Origin: an uncultured Eubacteriales bacterium
Lineage (GTDB): Bacteria; Bacillota; Clostridia; Christensenellales; Aristaeellaceae
DNA length: 51,017 bases
Direction: 5' to 3'
Assembly (NCBI GenBank): GCA_902764285.1
Contig: CACWVN010000006.1
Location: forward strand, 1-51,017
The translations under genes and the position numbers were made by a program. The notes beneath the pieces were generated by a model. It was not told where the DNA came from, did not search any database, and saw nothing but the letters and a program-made list of their open reading frames with translations. Shown piece by piece: positions 1 to 8,063 of this stretch (positions within the stretch are counted from its first letter, which is position 1; each line of letters opens with the position of its first letter).

Positions 1-1391
1 TCCAGCTGGCACAGCGTGTTGACCATGGCGTAAACCAGATTGCGCTCGTCCTCCGGCGAGATGGACTGGCAGGCCCTGTAGAACCCCGAAGAGAGGTTGA
101 TCCGCGCGATGCCGTCGGAGATGCTGACGCCCAGCAGGTCCTCCGGATACAGGTTTTGCGATACCGGAAGCCGGACGACCGCGCCGCCGCCCCCGGCGTA
201 GCTGAACAGCTTTGTCAGCAGGTTGCGGGCGGAATAGGCGCTCCGCGTGGAAACGGCGCGCTTCACGGGCTGCAGCTGGTTCTTCGAATTGACCAAGTAC
301 AGCGTGGCGATGCTGCCGATGCAGCTGGAAAAATCCCTGCGGCGCATCAACCCGTCGGGGAAAGTGATGATGGAATCGCCCATATCGCACATGGTGATCG
401 GATCACCGTTCACCATGATGCGCACGGCGTCGATTTCCGGCAGGAAGCTGCACGCGGTCAGCACGATCGATCCGGACAGTTCCCAGACCTCCAGCCCGGA
501 AAACGCCAGGTAGTTGGCCAGCGCCGAAGAGAAATTCAGCGACAGCACCCGTTCGCCGGAGGGAAGCACTTCGATGCCCGGCCTGTCATCCAGCAGCTCG
601 ACGCCGTCCGGTATGGATGCGATGGCGCAGCCGTCGTCCAGCGGGCCGGATTGCAGCAGCGCGATCAGCGCGCCGGCGTAATCGTTTGTCTGAAACACCA
701 CGTCCCGCAGCTCGGGCACCAGCCAGCTGCTGTCCACGGTGGGGAAGTATACCAGCGCCTTTCGCGATACCGGCATGGCGTCCGGGGCCTGCAGCCTGTC
801 GCGTTCCGCCTGCAGCTGGGCATAGGAGGCCGTGACGCTGGATACCATTTCGGTCTGAACGCCCAGCGGCAGCTGCCACAGGCCTTCGCTCTGGCCGCCG
901 ATCAGTACGTTCACGCCGCCGACGCCTTCGATGCCCAGCAGCGTGTTGCCGATGGCGGTTTCCAGCGCCAGCAGCTCCTGCGGGCTCTGGACGCCGCGGG
1001 CGTCGATGGAAAGGTTCACCGTCGCGGTCCCGCAGGCATATTCGCAGGACAGCAGCCGCGTGTCGCCGTTCGACAGGGCCATCGATTCGCTTCCGGGCCG
1101 CGCCGAGAGCAGCGATCGGACCACGGCTTCCAGGAACGCTTCGCCGGGTTCGGCGCGAATGCTGCGCGTGACGGAAGAGAATCCGGCGCCGTCCGAGGCG
1201 GGGAAGTACAGCGCGACATCCACGGCGCTGGCCTCGGCGCGCTCGCCGAGGATCATGTCCTGCGCTTCCGGTTCGGGCTCGGGCAGGGCGATGTCGCTTG
1301 CGGCTTCGGGCGCATGCCGGTTGAACACGCAGCCGCTCAGCGCGACCGCCACGGCCGTGAACAGGATCAGCAGAGTCAGATATTTGCGCAT
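1..1391 (-). CDS. GerMN-domain lipoprotein, C-terminus cut off by the window
   Basis: Partial gene; 463 codons are present and the C-terminus lies beyond base 1. It starts at ATG 1391, with AAGGAGGG about 8 bases upstream. The N-terminus is a lipoprotein signal: hydrophobic stretch, then LSGC at residues 18-21, so Cys21 would be lipidated and the protein held outside the membrane. The body appears to hold two GerMN-like repeats, each with the pattern of an LLSARPG or LLQSGP segment followed by a V-x-x-L-N-L/F-S strand. GerMN domains occur in the spore germination protein GerM and in lipoproteins next to two-component systems. It lies 29 bases downstream of the histidine kinase and is probably the third gene of that operon, perhaps modulating the kinase or cell-wall growth. 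The exact function is unknown; the family call is fairly secure. Confidence 0.7.
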   Translation of the reverse strand, partial: MRKYLTLLILFTAVAVALSGCVFNRHAPEAASDIALPEPEPEAQDMILGERAEASAVDVALYFPASDGAGFSSVTRSIRAEPGEAFLEAVVRSLLSARPGSESMALSNGDTRLLSCEYACGTATVNLSIDARGVQSPQELLALETAIGNTLLGIEGVGGVNVLIGGQSEGLWQLPLGVQTEMVSSVTASYAQLQAERDRLQAPDAMPVSRKALVYFPTVDSSWLVPELRDVVFQTNDYAGALIALLQSGPLDDGCAIASIPDGVELLDDRPGIEVLPSGERVLSLNFSSALANYLAFSGLEVWELSGSIVLTACSFLPEIDAVRIMVNGDPITMCDMGDSIITFPDGLMRRRDFSSCIGSIATLYLVNSKNQLQPVKRAVSTRSAYSARNLLTKLFSYAGGGGAVVRLPVSQNLYPEDLLGVSISDGIARINLSSGFYRACQSISPEDERNLVYAMVNTLCQL

Positions 1392-1420
1392 TCGATCGCC
1401 CTCCTTCCCGATGGATTTCG

Positions 1421-2887
1421 TCATGCCTCCGCCTTGCGCGTGGAAAGCGGCAGCTCGATCGTAAACGTCGATCCCTTGCCGGGCGCGCTCCTGGCGTCGA
1501 TGGTGCCTCCGTGCAGCAGTATGAACTGCTTGACGATGGACAGCCCGAGCCCGGTGCCGCCGGTTTCGCGGGATCTGGCCTTGTCCACGCGGTAGAAGCG
1601 GTCGAAGATGTGGGGCAGGTCTTCCTCGGGAATGCCCACGCCCGTATCGCTGACGCGGATGACGGCCTTTTTGCCCGATTTGGCCAGCGTACAGTGCACT
1701 TCGCCGCCCCTGGGCGTGTATTTGATTGCGTTGTCGATGATGTTGTAGATGACCTGCTGCAGCTTCAGGGCGTCGCCGCTGACTTCCAGCGATTCCTTCG
1801 CGGAGCAGTCCAGCTCGACGCCGTTTTCCCGGGCCAGAGGCGACAGGCGCTTCACCTGTTCCTGCAGCAGGCTGCCGATGTCCAGCTCCGCCAGATTCAG
1901 CTTCATGCCGTTATCGATGCTCACCAGCGTCAGCAAATCCGATACGATGCGGTTCAGCCGGTCGATTTCCTTGTTGATGTCCGTCAGGAATTCCTTTGTC
2001 ATGCCGGGATCGACGGGATCCTGGTACAACAGCGTTTCGATCAGGATCTTCATGGTGCTCAGCGGCGTCTTCAATTCATGCGAGGCGTTTGAAACGAACT
2101 GGCTCCTGGATTTGTCCAGCTGTTCCAGGCGCTCGGACATGGAGTTGAAGGCGGAGGCCAGGCCGGCGAATTCATTCCTGCCGCGCACGCTGACGCGCGC
2201 GGACAGGTCGCCGCGGCTCATGCGGGAAATGCCCTCGTTCAATTCGCCGATCGGCCGGGTGATCGTGCGCAGCACCAGCAGGCTGAAAACCAGCACCGCC
2301 GTCGCGACGATCCCCATCCAGAGCAGCATCTTCAGCTGGATGTCCCGCAGGCTTTCATAGATTTCCTGGACCTGGGAAATGTAAACCAGCACGCCCGCCA
2401 GCGCGCCGTCATGGTTGATGGCGGCGGCGTAGATGCCGGTCATGGAACTGACGTTGGAAAACGCGGTCAGCGCGGCGCGAATCCAATATGCGCCGGCGCC
2501 GCCCGCGTCGTAAAAGCCGTACTCCCCGGCCGCGCCTTGGAGTACGCTGCTGATTTCGCTGGTAATGAACCGCGTGCCGTTCATCTGGGAGGCGGTATCG
2601 ACCTGCACGACGCACAGCGGGTCCAGAACCAGTATGCGGCTCTGCTCCGCCTGCGCGGTGTTCATGGCCGCGGCATACATCTTTTCGGCGTCAAAATCGG
2701 CCAGATATTCGCCTACCTCCTGCGCGGTGGATTCGGCGATTCTCTGGTCGTCTCGAATGCGCTGGGTAAACAGATACTCGCCCACCAGCTGGATCAGTGA
2801 AAAGCCGATGACGGTGAACGCCACGACGATGATCAGCAGATAGGCGATGGTGATTTTCCAGCGTATGGAATGGATAAAGGTTTTAAT
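1421..2887 (-). CDS. sensor histidine kinase, WalK/VicK-like
   Basis: Membrane histidine kinase of about 488 residues. The order is TM1 (about 10-33), an extracytoplasmic sensor of about 130 residues, TM2 (about 165-188), HAMP, HisKA with the phosphorylated His in SNASHELKTP (near residue 270), and HATPase_c with NAIKYTP (N box), DTGVGIP (G1) and TGLGLSI (G2). It follows its response regulator directly and most likely phosphorylates it. The start is odd: no ATG, GTG or TTG lies near the expected N-terminus. I placed it at ATT 2887-2885, which overlaps the regulator's TAA in an ATTAA arrangement and gives the typical KTF-HSIRWK start. The only upstream in-frame ATG is at 2968 and would add 27 residues atypical of the family, with an 86-base overlap. 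Cell-wall homeostasis is the family role. Function confidence is high; the start is uncertain. Confidence 0.85.
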   Translation of the reverse strand: MKTFIHSIRWKITIAYLLIIVVAFTVIGFSLIQLVGEYLFTQRIRDDQRIAESTAQEVGEYLADFDAEKMYAAAMNTAQAEQSRILVLDPLCVVQVDTASQMNGTRFITSEISSVLQGAAGEYGFYDAGGAGAYWIRAALTAFSNVSSMTGIYAAAINHDGALAGVLVYISQVQEIYESLRDIQLKMLLWMGIVATAVLVFSLLVLRTITRPIGELNEGISRMSRGDLSARVSVRGRNEFAGLASAFNSMSERLEQLDKSRSQFVSNASHELKTPLSTMKILIETLLYQDPVDPGMTKEFLTDINKEIDRLNRIVSDLLTLVSIDNGMKLNLAELDIGSLLQEQVKRLSPLARENGVELDCSAKESLEVSGDALKLQQVIYNIIDNAIKYTPRGGEVHCTLAKSGKKAVIRVSDTGVGIPEEDLPHIFDRFYRVDKARSRETGGTGLGLSIVKQFILLHGGTIDARSAPGKGSTFTIELPLSTRKAEA

Positions 2888-3575
2888 CCTTGTCGGTGAA
2901 ATAGTAGCCCACTCCCCACTTGGTGAAGATGTATTCAGGCTGGCTGGGCACCTTTTCGATCTTTTCACGCAGGCGGCGAATGTGCACGTCTACCGTGCGC
3001 AGGTCGCCCAGGTAGTCGTATTTCCAGATGGTCTCGAGCAGGTTTTCGCGGGAGAAAACCTTGCCGCGGTTCGTGACGAACAGATGCAGCAGGTCAAATT
3101 CCTTCGCGGTCAGGTTCACTTCGCGGCCGTCGACGGTCACGGAACGGTTGTTCACGTTCAGCTGCATATCCCTGACGGTGATGATGCGCTGACCGCTTTC
3201 CCGCTGCATCATGGCCGTGCGGCGGAAGATGGTGCGTATGCGCGCCTTGACTTCGAGGATATTGAAGGGCTTGGTCATGTAATCGTCCGCGCCGTATTCC
3301 AGACCCAGGATCTTGTCCATATCATCGCCCTTGGCGGTCAGCATGATGATGGAGACGTTGCTGCGCTCGCGAATGCGCTGGCACACCTCGATGCCGTCCA
3401 GCTTCGGCAGCATCACATCCAGCAGAACCATGTCATACTGGCCCGCGAAGAACTTGCTCACGGCCTCTTCGCCGTCGGAAGCGGAATCGGTTTCGTAGCC
3501 GTCCTGCTCGAGCGAATATTTCAAACCTTTGACAATCAGAGGCTCGTCGTCAACAATCAAGATCCTTTTGGCCAT
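2883..3575 (-). CDS. OmpR-family response regulator, WalR/VicR-like
   Basis: A 230-residue DNA-binding response regulator. The receiver domain covers about 1-118, with the acidic pair D9/D10, phosphoacceptor D53 (in LLDVMLP) and the conserved Lys in TKPF. A PhoB/OmpR winged helix follows (about 130-228), with the recognition-helix pattern DLRTVDVHIRRLREKI. Start ATG 3575 is supported by GAGGAGGAAAG upstream; a longer reading from 3620 lacks this support. It is first in a minus-strand operon with the histidine kinase and GerMN lipoprotein, behind a good sigma-A-like promoter at 3663-3691. Its similarity to WalR suggests control of autolysins and cell-wall metabolism, which would fit the divergent D,D-carboxypeptidase genes, but the regulon cannot be read from the sequence. 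Confidence 0.9.
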   Translation of the reverse strand: MAKRILIVDDEPLIVKGLKYSLEQDGYETDSASDGEEAVSKFFAGQYDMVLLDVMLPKLDGIEVCQRIRERSNVSIIMLTAKGDDMDKILGLEYGADDYMTKPFNILEVKARIRTIFRRTAMMQRESGQRIITVRDMQLNVNNRSVTVDGREVNLTAKEFDLLHLFVTNRGKVFSRENLLETIWKYDYLGDLRTVDVHIRRLREKIEKVPSQPEYIFTKWGVGYYFTDKD

Positions 3576-3662
3576 GGTCTTTCCTCCTCGCATGCATATA
3601 AAAAAGGATGGCGAATCCACGATTTAGACCGAATTGCGTTACAATTTCATGATTTTGTTATT

Positions 3663-3691
3663 ATTATACACGATTGTCGACATCATTTCAA
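3663..3691 (-). promoter_or_regulatory. sigma-A-type promoter of the RR/HK/GerMN operon
   Basis: On the minus strand, TTGAAA (3691-3686), a 17-base spacer and TATAAT (3668-3663). It leaves a leader of about 80 bases before the response regulator ATG at 3575. Confidence 0.75.
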
Positions 3692-3728
3692 GTCGATTTT
3701 TTTAAATGTTAGTTTTTTCACGCAACAC

Positions 3729-3757
3729 TGTACAAATTACGCGAATGGTGATAATAT
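3729..3757 (+). promoter_or_regulatory. putative promoter of the first D,D-carboxypeptidase
   Basis: TGTACA (3729-3734), a 17-base spacer, TAATAT (3752-3757). The same TGTACAAA -35 block precedes the second carboxypeptidase, so the two paralogues may share a regulator or sigma factor. Confidence 0.5.
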
Positions 3758-3798
3758 AAACTCGTTTGTAATATATATTGGATCGGGGAGGAAGGAAC

Positions 3799-5253
3799 AT
3801 GGCGATGCTCAGGAGAACGGCGGCGCTCGCGCTGGCCATTATGATGATGGCGGCGGCGTTCCTCTGCGCGCGGGCAGTCTCTCCGTCGGATTACGATATG
3901 AGCGCGCCCGAAAACCTCCACCCGGATCATCTCTACGCCCAATCCGCGATTCTGATCGACGAGACCTCCGGCGAAGTCCTGTTTTCGAAGAACTCCAGAA
4001 TCCGCATGTATCCGGCCAGCACGACGAAGATCATGACGCTTCTGCTGGCCCTTGAAAGCGGCATCGACCTGGACGAAAAGGTCACCATCCCGCGCCAGGC
4101 CGCCGATATCCCCGACGGCAGTTCCGTCATTCCCGTCAAGCCCGGGGATGTGACCTCTTTCCGCGACCTGCTGTACGGCTTCATGCTTTCCTCCGGCAAC
4201 GACGGCGCCAACGCCATCGCCGCGCTGGTCAGCGGAAACATCGATGATTTCGTGGCCCGCATGAACGCCCGCGCGGCGGAGCTCGGCTGCCAGGGCACGC
4301 ATTTCGTCAATGCCCACGGCTATCACAATCAGGACCACTACTCCACGGCCCAGGACCTGGCCGTCATTTCCCGCGCGGCCATGCAGAACGATATGTTCCG
4401 CACGATCGTCGCCGCCCCGACCTGGGATATGACCGTCACCCGCGGCGACAGGACCGGCACGGCAACGATTACAAACAGAACCAGTTTGCTCATTGCCGAT
4501 TCAAAATATTACTATCCCGATTGCACCGGCATCAAGACCGGCCACCACAAGCGGGCGGGCTGGTGCTTCGTCGGTTCTGCAGAGCGCGACGGGATGAAGC
4601 TGATCTGCGTGGTGCTGAACTGCGAAGAGGAAGACCAGAAGTGGTATGACGCGGCGCGCCTGTTCGAATACGGCTTCACGCAATATGAGCGGGTCGGCGC
4701 GCAGGCGCTGCTGTCGCGCGCGCAGTCATCCTTCGATACGGTGCAGATCGAAGACGCCTCGGAGGATGACCCGCAGAGCGGCACGCTCCAGCTGGAGCTT
4801 GGCGAAGTGGACGACGCCGGACAGACCGTCGCGCTGCCCGTGGGAAACGAAAACGCGCTGAACCTGGCGGCGGAAGCGATGGCGGAAACCGTCGAGCTCG
4901 AATGGACGCGGGAGCTTCGCGCGCCGGTAGCGCAGGGGGAGCGCGTGGGCACGCTGCGCGCCAGGATGCCCGGCGGCGGCTGGATAACCGCCGCGCTGAC
5001 GGCCTCGCGCGCGGTCGAAAAAAAGCCGGAGGCGACGCCGGTTTCCGCACCGACCGCTCCGCCCGGCCCGGACGTCACTGAAGCGCCCGCCGAAGAACAG
5101 CCCGCTGCGCCGCGTTCCGGTCTCGGCATGATGGCCGTGCTGATCGCGGCGCTGATCGCTCTGGCGGCGCTGCTGGCCGGGCTGGCCGCCGCCCAGCGCC
5201 GCAGCGCGGCGAAACGCGCCCGCAGGCGCGGCAATGCGCGGCGCAGAAAGTAA
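3799..5253 (+). CDS. D-alanyl-D-alanine carboxypeptidase (S11 family), copy 1
   Basis: Penicillin-binding, peptidoglycan-trimming D,D-carboxypeptidase of 484 residues. It removes the terminal D-Ala from stem peptides outside the membrane. The start at ATG 3799 follows GGGGAGGAAGG. A signal peptide covers about residues 1-27. The active-site motifs are S74-T-T-K77, S132-G-N and K246-T-G, all intact. A beta-rich PBP5 C-terminal domain follows, then a Pro/Ala-rich linker, a hydrophobic anchor (about 445-463) and a strongly basic cytoplasmic tail rich in Arg and Lys. This transmembrane anchor differs from the amphipathic helix of classical PBP5. It sits directly before a paralogue with the same motif spacing. 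Possible roles are vegetative wall maturation or DacF/DacB-like cortex modification during sporulation; the sequence does not decide between them. Confidence 0.9.
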   Translation: MAMLRRTAALALAIMMMAAAFLCARAVSPSDYDMSAPENLHPDHLYAQSAILIDETSGEVLFSKNSRIRMYPASTTKIMTLLLALESGIDLDEKVTIPRQAADIPDGSSVIPVKPGDVTSFRDLLYGFMLSSGNDGANAIAALVSGNIDDFVARMNARAAELGCQGTHFVNAHGYHNQDHYSTAQDLAVISRAAMQNDMFRTIVAAPTWDMTVTRGDRTGTATITNRTSLLIADSKYYYPDCTGIKTGHHKRAGWCFVGSAERDGMKLICVVLNCEEEDQKWYDAARLFEYGFTQYERVGAQALLSRAQSSFDTVQIEDASEDDPQSGTLQLELGEVDDAGQTVALPVGNENALNLAAEAMAETVELEWTRELRAPVAQGERVGTLRARMPGGGWITAALTASRAVEKKPEATPVSAPTAPPGPDVTEAPAEEQPAAPRSGLGMMAVLIAALIALAALLAGLAAAQRRSAAKRARRRGNARRRK

Positions 5254-5292
5254 AAATCGTGGGTAGTTTTATCGATTAATCTCGTTCCGCGC

Positions 5293-5321
5293 TGTACAAA
5301 AAGCGCGATCGATGCTATAAT
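5293..5321 (+). promoter_or_regulatory. putative promoter of the second D,D-carboxypeptidase
   Basis: TGTACA (5293-5298), 17-base spacer, TATAAT (5316-5321), about 45 bases before the proposed start codon. The -35 block matches the one before copy 1. Confidence 0.6.
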
Positions 5322-5371
5322 GAGATTTGTATGATTATCGCCGTTTACGGCGGTTTTGTGAGGATTTGGAA

Positions 5372-6886
5372 ATGCTTCGTCTCCGAAGGCGGATAGCCTG
5401 GCTGCTGGCGCTGGCGATCGCGGTTTGCTGTTTCACGGCTGCCGCGGCCGAAACGCCGGCCGATTACAACCGAAAAGTGCCGCAGGTTCTGCGCGAAGGG
5501 CATCTGTACGCCGACGCCGCGATTCTTATCGACGCGGATAACGGCGATGTTTTGTTTGCCAAGAACGCGCGGACGCGGATGTATCCGGCCAGTACGACGA
5601 AGATCATGACGCTGATGCTCGCCCTGGAGAGCGGCATCGCCATGGATACGCAGATCGTCATTCCCAAGCAGGCCGGCCAGGTCCCCGCGGACAGTTCGCT
5701 GGTGCCCGTTTTCCCCGGCGACGTCACCACCTTCCGGGATCTGCTGTACGGCTTCATGCTCTCGTCGGGCAACGACGGCGCGAACGCCATCGCCGTTCTG
5801 GTCAGCGGCAGCCTCGAGGCCTTCGTCAATCTCATGAACAGCCGCGCGGCGCAACTGGGCTGTGAGAACACGCATTTCGCCAACGCCCACGGCTATCACG
5901 ACGAAAACCACTACACGACCGCCCAGGACATGGCCCGCATCACCCAGGCGGCGCTTCGGATTGACGTGTTCCGACAGATCGTGTCCACGCCTGTCTATAC
6001 CATGCACATTCAGCGCGGCGGCAGCAACATCGAAACCCGCGTCATCAGCGGCAACGCGCTTCTGAAGAAGGACCACACGTATTATTACGCGGATTGCATC
6101 GGCGTGAAGACCGGCTATCACAGCGCGGCGGGGCAGTGCTTTGTCGGTGCGTCCGAGCGCGACGGCGTGACGCTGATCAGCGTGGATTTCCACAGCGCCG
6201 GATCGAACGGCAAGTGGATCGACACGATCCGCCTGTTCAATTACGGCTACACGTGCTATACCGCCTATACGCTGGAGCAGATGTTCGGCAAGGCCAGCGG
6301 GCAGATCGCGACGCTCAAGGTTTCCAACGCCATCGATACCGACCCTTACGGCGGCCAGCTGAATCTGAAGGTCGCCCAGGTCAGCAACCCGAACTATACG
6401 CGCATGGTGGAATCCAACAACGAAGCCGCCATGGACGACGCCATCGCGGATTTTGTTTCCCGGTGCGAACTCGTGATCACTTCCGACATGACTGCGCCGA
6501 TCTCCCAGGGCGAGATCATGGGCCGGCTGCGCTATGTGGCCCAGTCGGGCGAGGAGATCACGGCCACGCTGATCGCCGACCGCGATATCGCCGAACAGCC
6601 CGCGAAGCTGACGCTGGTGGATATCTTCCCGTTCCTCAAGTACTTTGATAATTCGCTGGTCAAGCTGCTGGCCATCGTGCTGGCGCTGCTGGTGGCGCTG
6701 CTGCTGGTCGCCGCGTCGCTGCGCAGGAATCGCACGGACCGCCGCAGGAAGAAGATCATTGAAGCGCGCAAGCGGGAACTGACGCGCAGGCGCAGGCCCA
6801 CGTCCCGCCGTTCCTCCGCGCGGCGCCGGGTCGACCGCTACGACGACGATGACGAGGACGACGAAGACCTGTTCGGCGGCTGGTAA
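5372..6886 (+). CDS. D-alanyl-D-alanine carboxypeptidase (S11 family), copy 2
   Basis: Paralogue of the preceding gene, 504 residues from ATG 5372, with GAGGA upstream. A signal peptide covers about 1-26. The catalytic motifs S74-T-T-K77, S132-G-N and K246-T-G fall at exactly the same residue numbers as in copy 1, so the first 250 residues align without gaps. This points to a tandem duplication. The C-terminal half has diverged and ends in a membrane segment (about 428-450) and a cytosolic tail of about 55 residues. That tail is first extremely basic (Arg/Lys runs) and then extremely acidic (a run of about a dozen Asp/Glu, then LFGGW). It has its own promoter at 5293-5321. It may be a vegetative or sporulation carboxypeptidase; the ionic tail suggests an interaction partner on the cytoplasmic face. 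Confidence 0.9.
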   Translation: MLRLRRRIAWLLALAIAVCCFTAAAAETPADYNRKVPQVLREGHLYADAAILIDADNGDVLFAKNARTRMYPASTTKIMTLMLALESGIAMDTQIVIPKQAGQVPADSSLVPVFPGDVTTFRDLLYGFMLSSGNDGANAIAVLVSGSLEAFVNLMNSRAAQLGCENTHFANAHGYHDENHYTTAQDMARITQAALRIDVFRQIVSTPVYTMHIQRGGSNIETRVISGNALLKKDHTYYYADCIGVKTGYHSAAGQCFVGASERDGVTLISVDFHSAGSNGKWIDTIRLFNYGYTCYTAYTLEQMFGKASGQIATLKVSNAIDTDPYGGQLNLKVAQVSNPNYTRMVESNNEAAMDDAIADFVSRCELVITSDMTAPISQGEIMGRLRYVAQSGEEITATLIADRDIAEQPAKLTLVDIFPFLKYFDNSLVKLLAIVLALLVALLLVAASLRRNRTDRRRKKIIEARKRELTRRRRPTSRRSSARRRVDRYDDDDEDDEDLFGGW

Positions 6887-6912
6887 AAAACAATTCAGCA
6901 TCAATGTGATTA

Positions 6913-6954
6913 AAATCCCCTCCGCGTTCCATAATTGGAACATGGAGGGGATTT
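6913..6954 (+). promoter_or_regulatory. hairpin enclosing the SpoIIQ-like gene's ribosome binding site
   Basis: An 11-base stem (6913-6923 with 6944-6954), a 2x2 internal loop, then a 5-base stem GTTCC/GGAAC (6926-6930 with 6937-6941) around a 6-base loop. The only Shine-Dalgarno sequence of the next gene, GGAGGGG at 6944-6950, lies wholly in the 3' arm. No U-run follows, so a translational switch or RNA-stability element fits better than a plain terminator. Confidence 0.6.
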
Positions 6955-6958
6955 GACT

Positions 6959-7627
6959 ATGAAAGAAAAAGCATCCGCCTTTATGAAAAGGGCCCTGCGT
7001 TACGCGAAAAGCGGCCTGGGGAAGGTTCGAATCGATTATTCCAAAATGGGTTTCTACGCGGCGCTCCTGGCGCTGCTGGTGCTGCTGGGCAGCGCTTCCC
7101 GCGCCTTCCGCAGCCACCTGTTCGGCGCGCGCACGGCGGAGGAGACGCCGGCGCCGGAGCCCGCGTCGGTGATGCAGGTTTTTAATGCGCCCACGCCCGC
7201 CCCGACGAAGGAGCCGGCGGTGTGGGTCTGGCCGCTCGAAGGCGAGATCATCGGCGAATACGCGCCGAGCACCGCGGCCTGGTCCTCGACGCTGGGCCAG
7301 TGGCAGACGCACCCGGCGATCGACATCGCGGGCAATCCGGGCGAGGCAGTCCGCGCCTGTTCCGATGGAACCGTCGCGGACGCCTGGCAGGACGCGCTGT
7401 GGGGCAACGTCCTGTCAATTGAGCATCCGGACGGCTTCGTGTCCACCTACGCGAACCTGAACACGCTGAACATGGTACAGGTCGGCCAGACGGTGGCCGC
7501 AGGGGACATCATCAGCGCCGTCGGGAAATCCGCCGCGTGCGAATCCGGGATGCCGTGGCACCTGCATTTCATGCTGGAAAAGGACGGCGTACCCGAAGAC
7601 TTCCGAACGCTTGTGCCGGAGGAATGA
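6959..7627 (+). CDS. spoIIQ: SpoIIQ-like M23 peptidase-domain membrane protein
   Basis: A 222-residue protein: short basic cytoplasmic segment, one membrane helix (about 31-47), a Pro/Ala-rich linker, then an M23/LytM domain (about 85-215). The zinc ligands and catalytic residues seem intact: H118-x3-D122 in HPAID and H201-x-H203 in HLHF. B. subtilis SpoIIQ has lost the catalytic motif, but clostridial SpoIIQ keeps it. In sporulation SpoIIQ sits in the forespore membrane and joins mother-cell SpoIIIAH to form the feeding-tube channel. The spoIIIA operon at the end of this window supports that reading. The start at ATG 6959 is 8 bases after GGAGGGG, which is buried in the hairpin at 6913-6954. 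It could instead be another M23 endopeptidase; the size and single-anchor layout favour SpoIIQ. Confidence 0.65.
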   Translation: MKEKASAFMKRALRYAKSGLGKVRIDYSKMGFYAALLALLVLLGSASRAFRSHLFGARTAEETPAPEPASVMQVFNAPTPAPTKEPAVWVWPLEGEIIGEYAPSTAAWSSTLGQWQTHPAIDIAGNPGEAVRACSDGTVADAWQDALWGNVLSIEHPDGFVSTYANLNTLNMVQVGQTVAAGDIISAVGKSAACESGMPWHLHFMLEKDGVPEDFRTLVPEE

Positions 7628-7634
7628 ATGGACC

Positions 7635-7663
7635 TTGCGCTTCGTTTCTGGATGATGTATAAT
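7635..7663 (+). promoter_or_regulatory. sigma-A-type promoter of the 99-residue gene
   Basis: TTGCGC (7635-7640), exactly 17 bases, TATAAT (7658-7663). It starts 7 bases after the stop of the SpoIIQ-like gene, so the next gene is transcribed on its own. Confidence 0.75.
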
Positions 7664-7694
7664 ACTGGCCGAGACGCTGAAACGGGGGATACAC

Positions 7695-7994
7695 ATGCCG
7701 AGATTATGGGCCAGGATCATCCAGAAACACCGCATAGCCCGCCAGGCCACGGCCGAATGCACGTGGGATGAGGCCGGCGACGCGCTGACCGAGCTGTGCC
7801 ATGAATTCGATATTCCCAGGCCGCTGTGGCTGAACAAGCACGAATCTGAGTTTGCCGAATTTCGGCGCACCCAGTTCCTGCCGGAACACTTCGTCGAGGA
7901 TGTCACTTTCGACCGGCTGGAAATCGAATTCCTGGAGGACGACGCCAAATCCAGGCGCAGCAGCGACCCGCGGAACCAGTTCGACGGGTACTGA
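7695..7994 (+). CDS. conserved-looking small protein of unknown function
   Basis: A 99-residue soluble protein that I do not recognise. ATG 7695 follows GGGGGATA, and a near-consensus promoter lies just upstream. The N-terminus is basic (WARIIQKHRIARQAT), the middle acidic and rich in aromatic residues, and the C-terminus ends in a charged, probably flexible tail. There are no membrane segments, Cys motifs or obvious catalytic signatures. It lies alone between the SpoIIQ-like gene and the valine T-box. The good promoter, ribosome site and codon use like the neighbours argue that it is a real gene. The first 50 residues (alpha-helical, Trp-rich) might bind nucleic acid or a protein partner, but that is speculation. 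Confidence 0.6.
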   Translation: MPRLWARIIQKHRIARQATAECTWDEAGDALTELCHEFDIPRPLWLNKHESEFAEFRRTQFLPEHFVEDVTFDRLEIEFLEDDAKSRRSSDPRNQFDGY

Positions 7995-8028
7995 TCGCGT
8001 TAAAATATCGCGCAGCTTCGCGTTGCAA

Positions 8029-8057
8029 TTGACGCGGGTTGCGGTTCGTGGTATAAT
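8029..8057 (+). promoter_or_regulatory. promoter of the T-box/valS transcript
   Basis: TTGACG (8029-8034), 17-base spacer, TATAAT (8052-8057). Transcription should start near 8064, at the foot of the T-box leader. Confidence 0.8.
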
Positions 8058-8063
8058 CGGCAC

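Noticed and set aside
156..1595. Long plus-strand open frame at the left edge
   Set aside because: It is antisense to the GerMN lipoprotein and kinase genes, which have proper starts and motifs. Low-complexity Gln/Gly/Ala/His composition marks it as a shadow.
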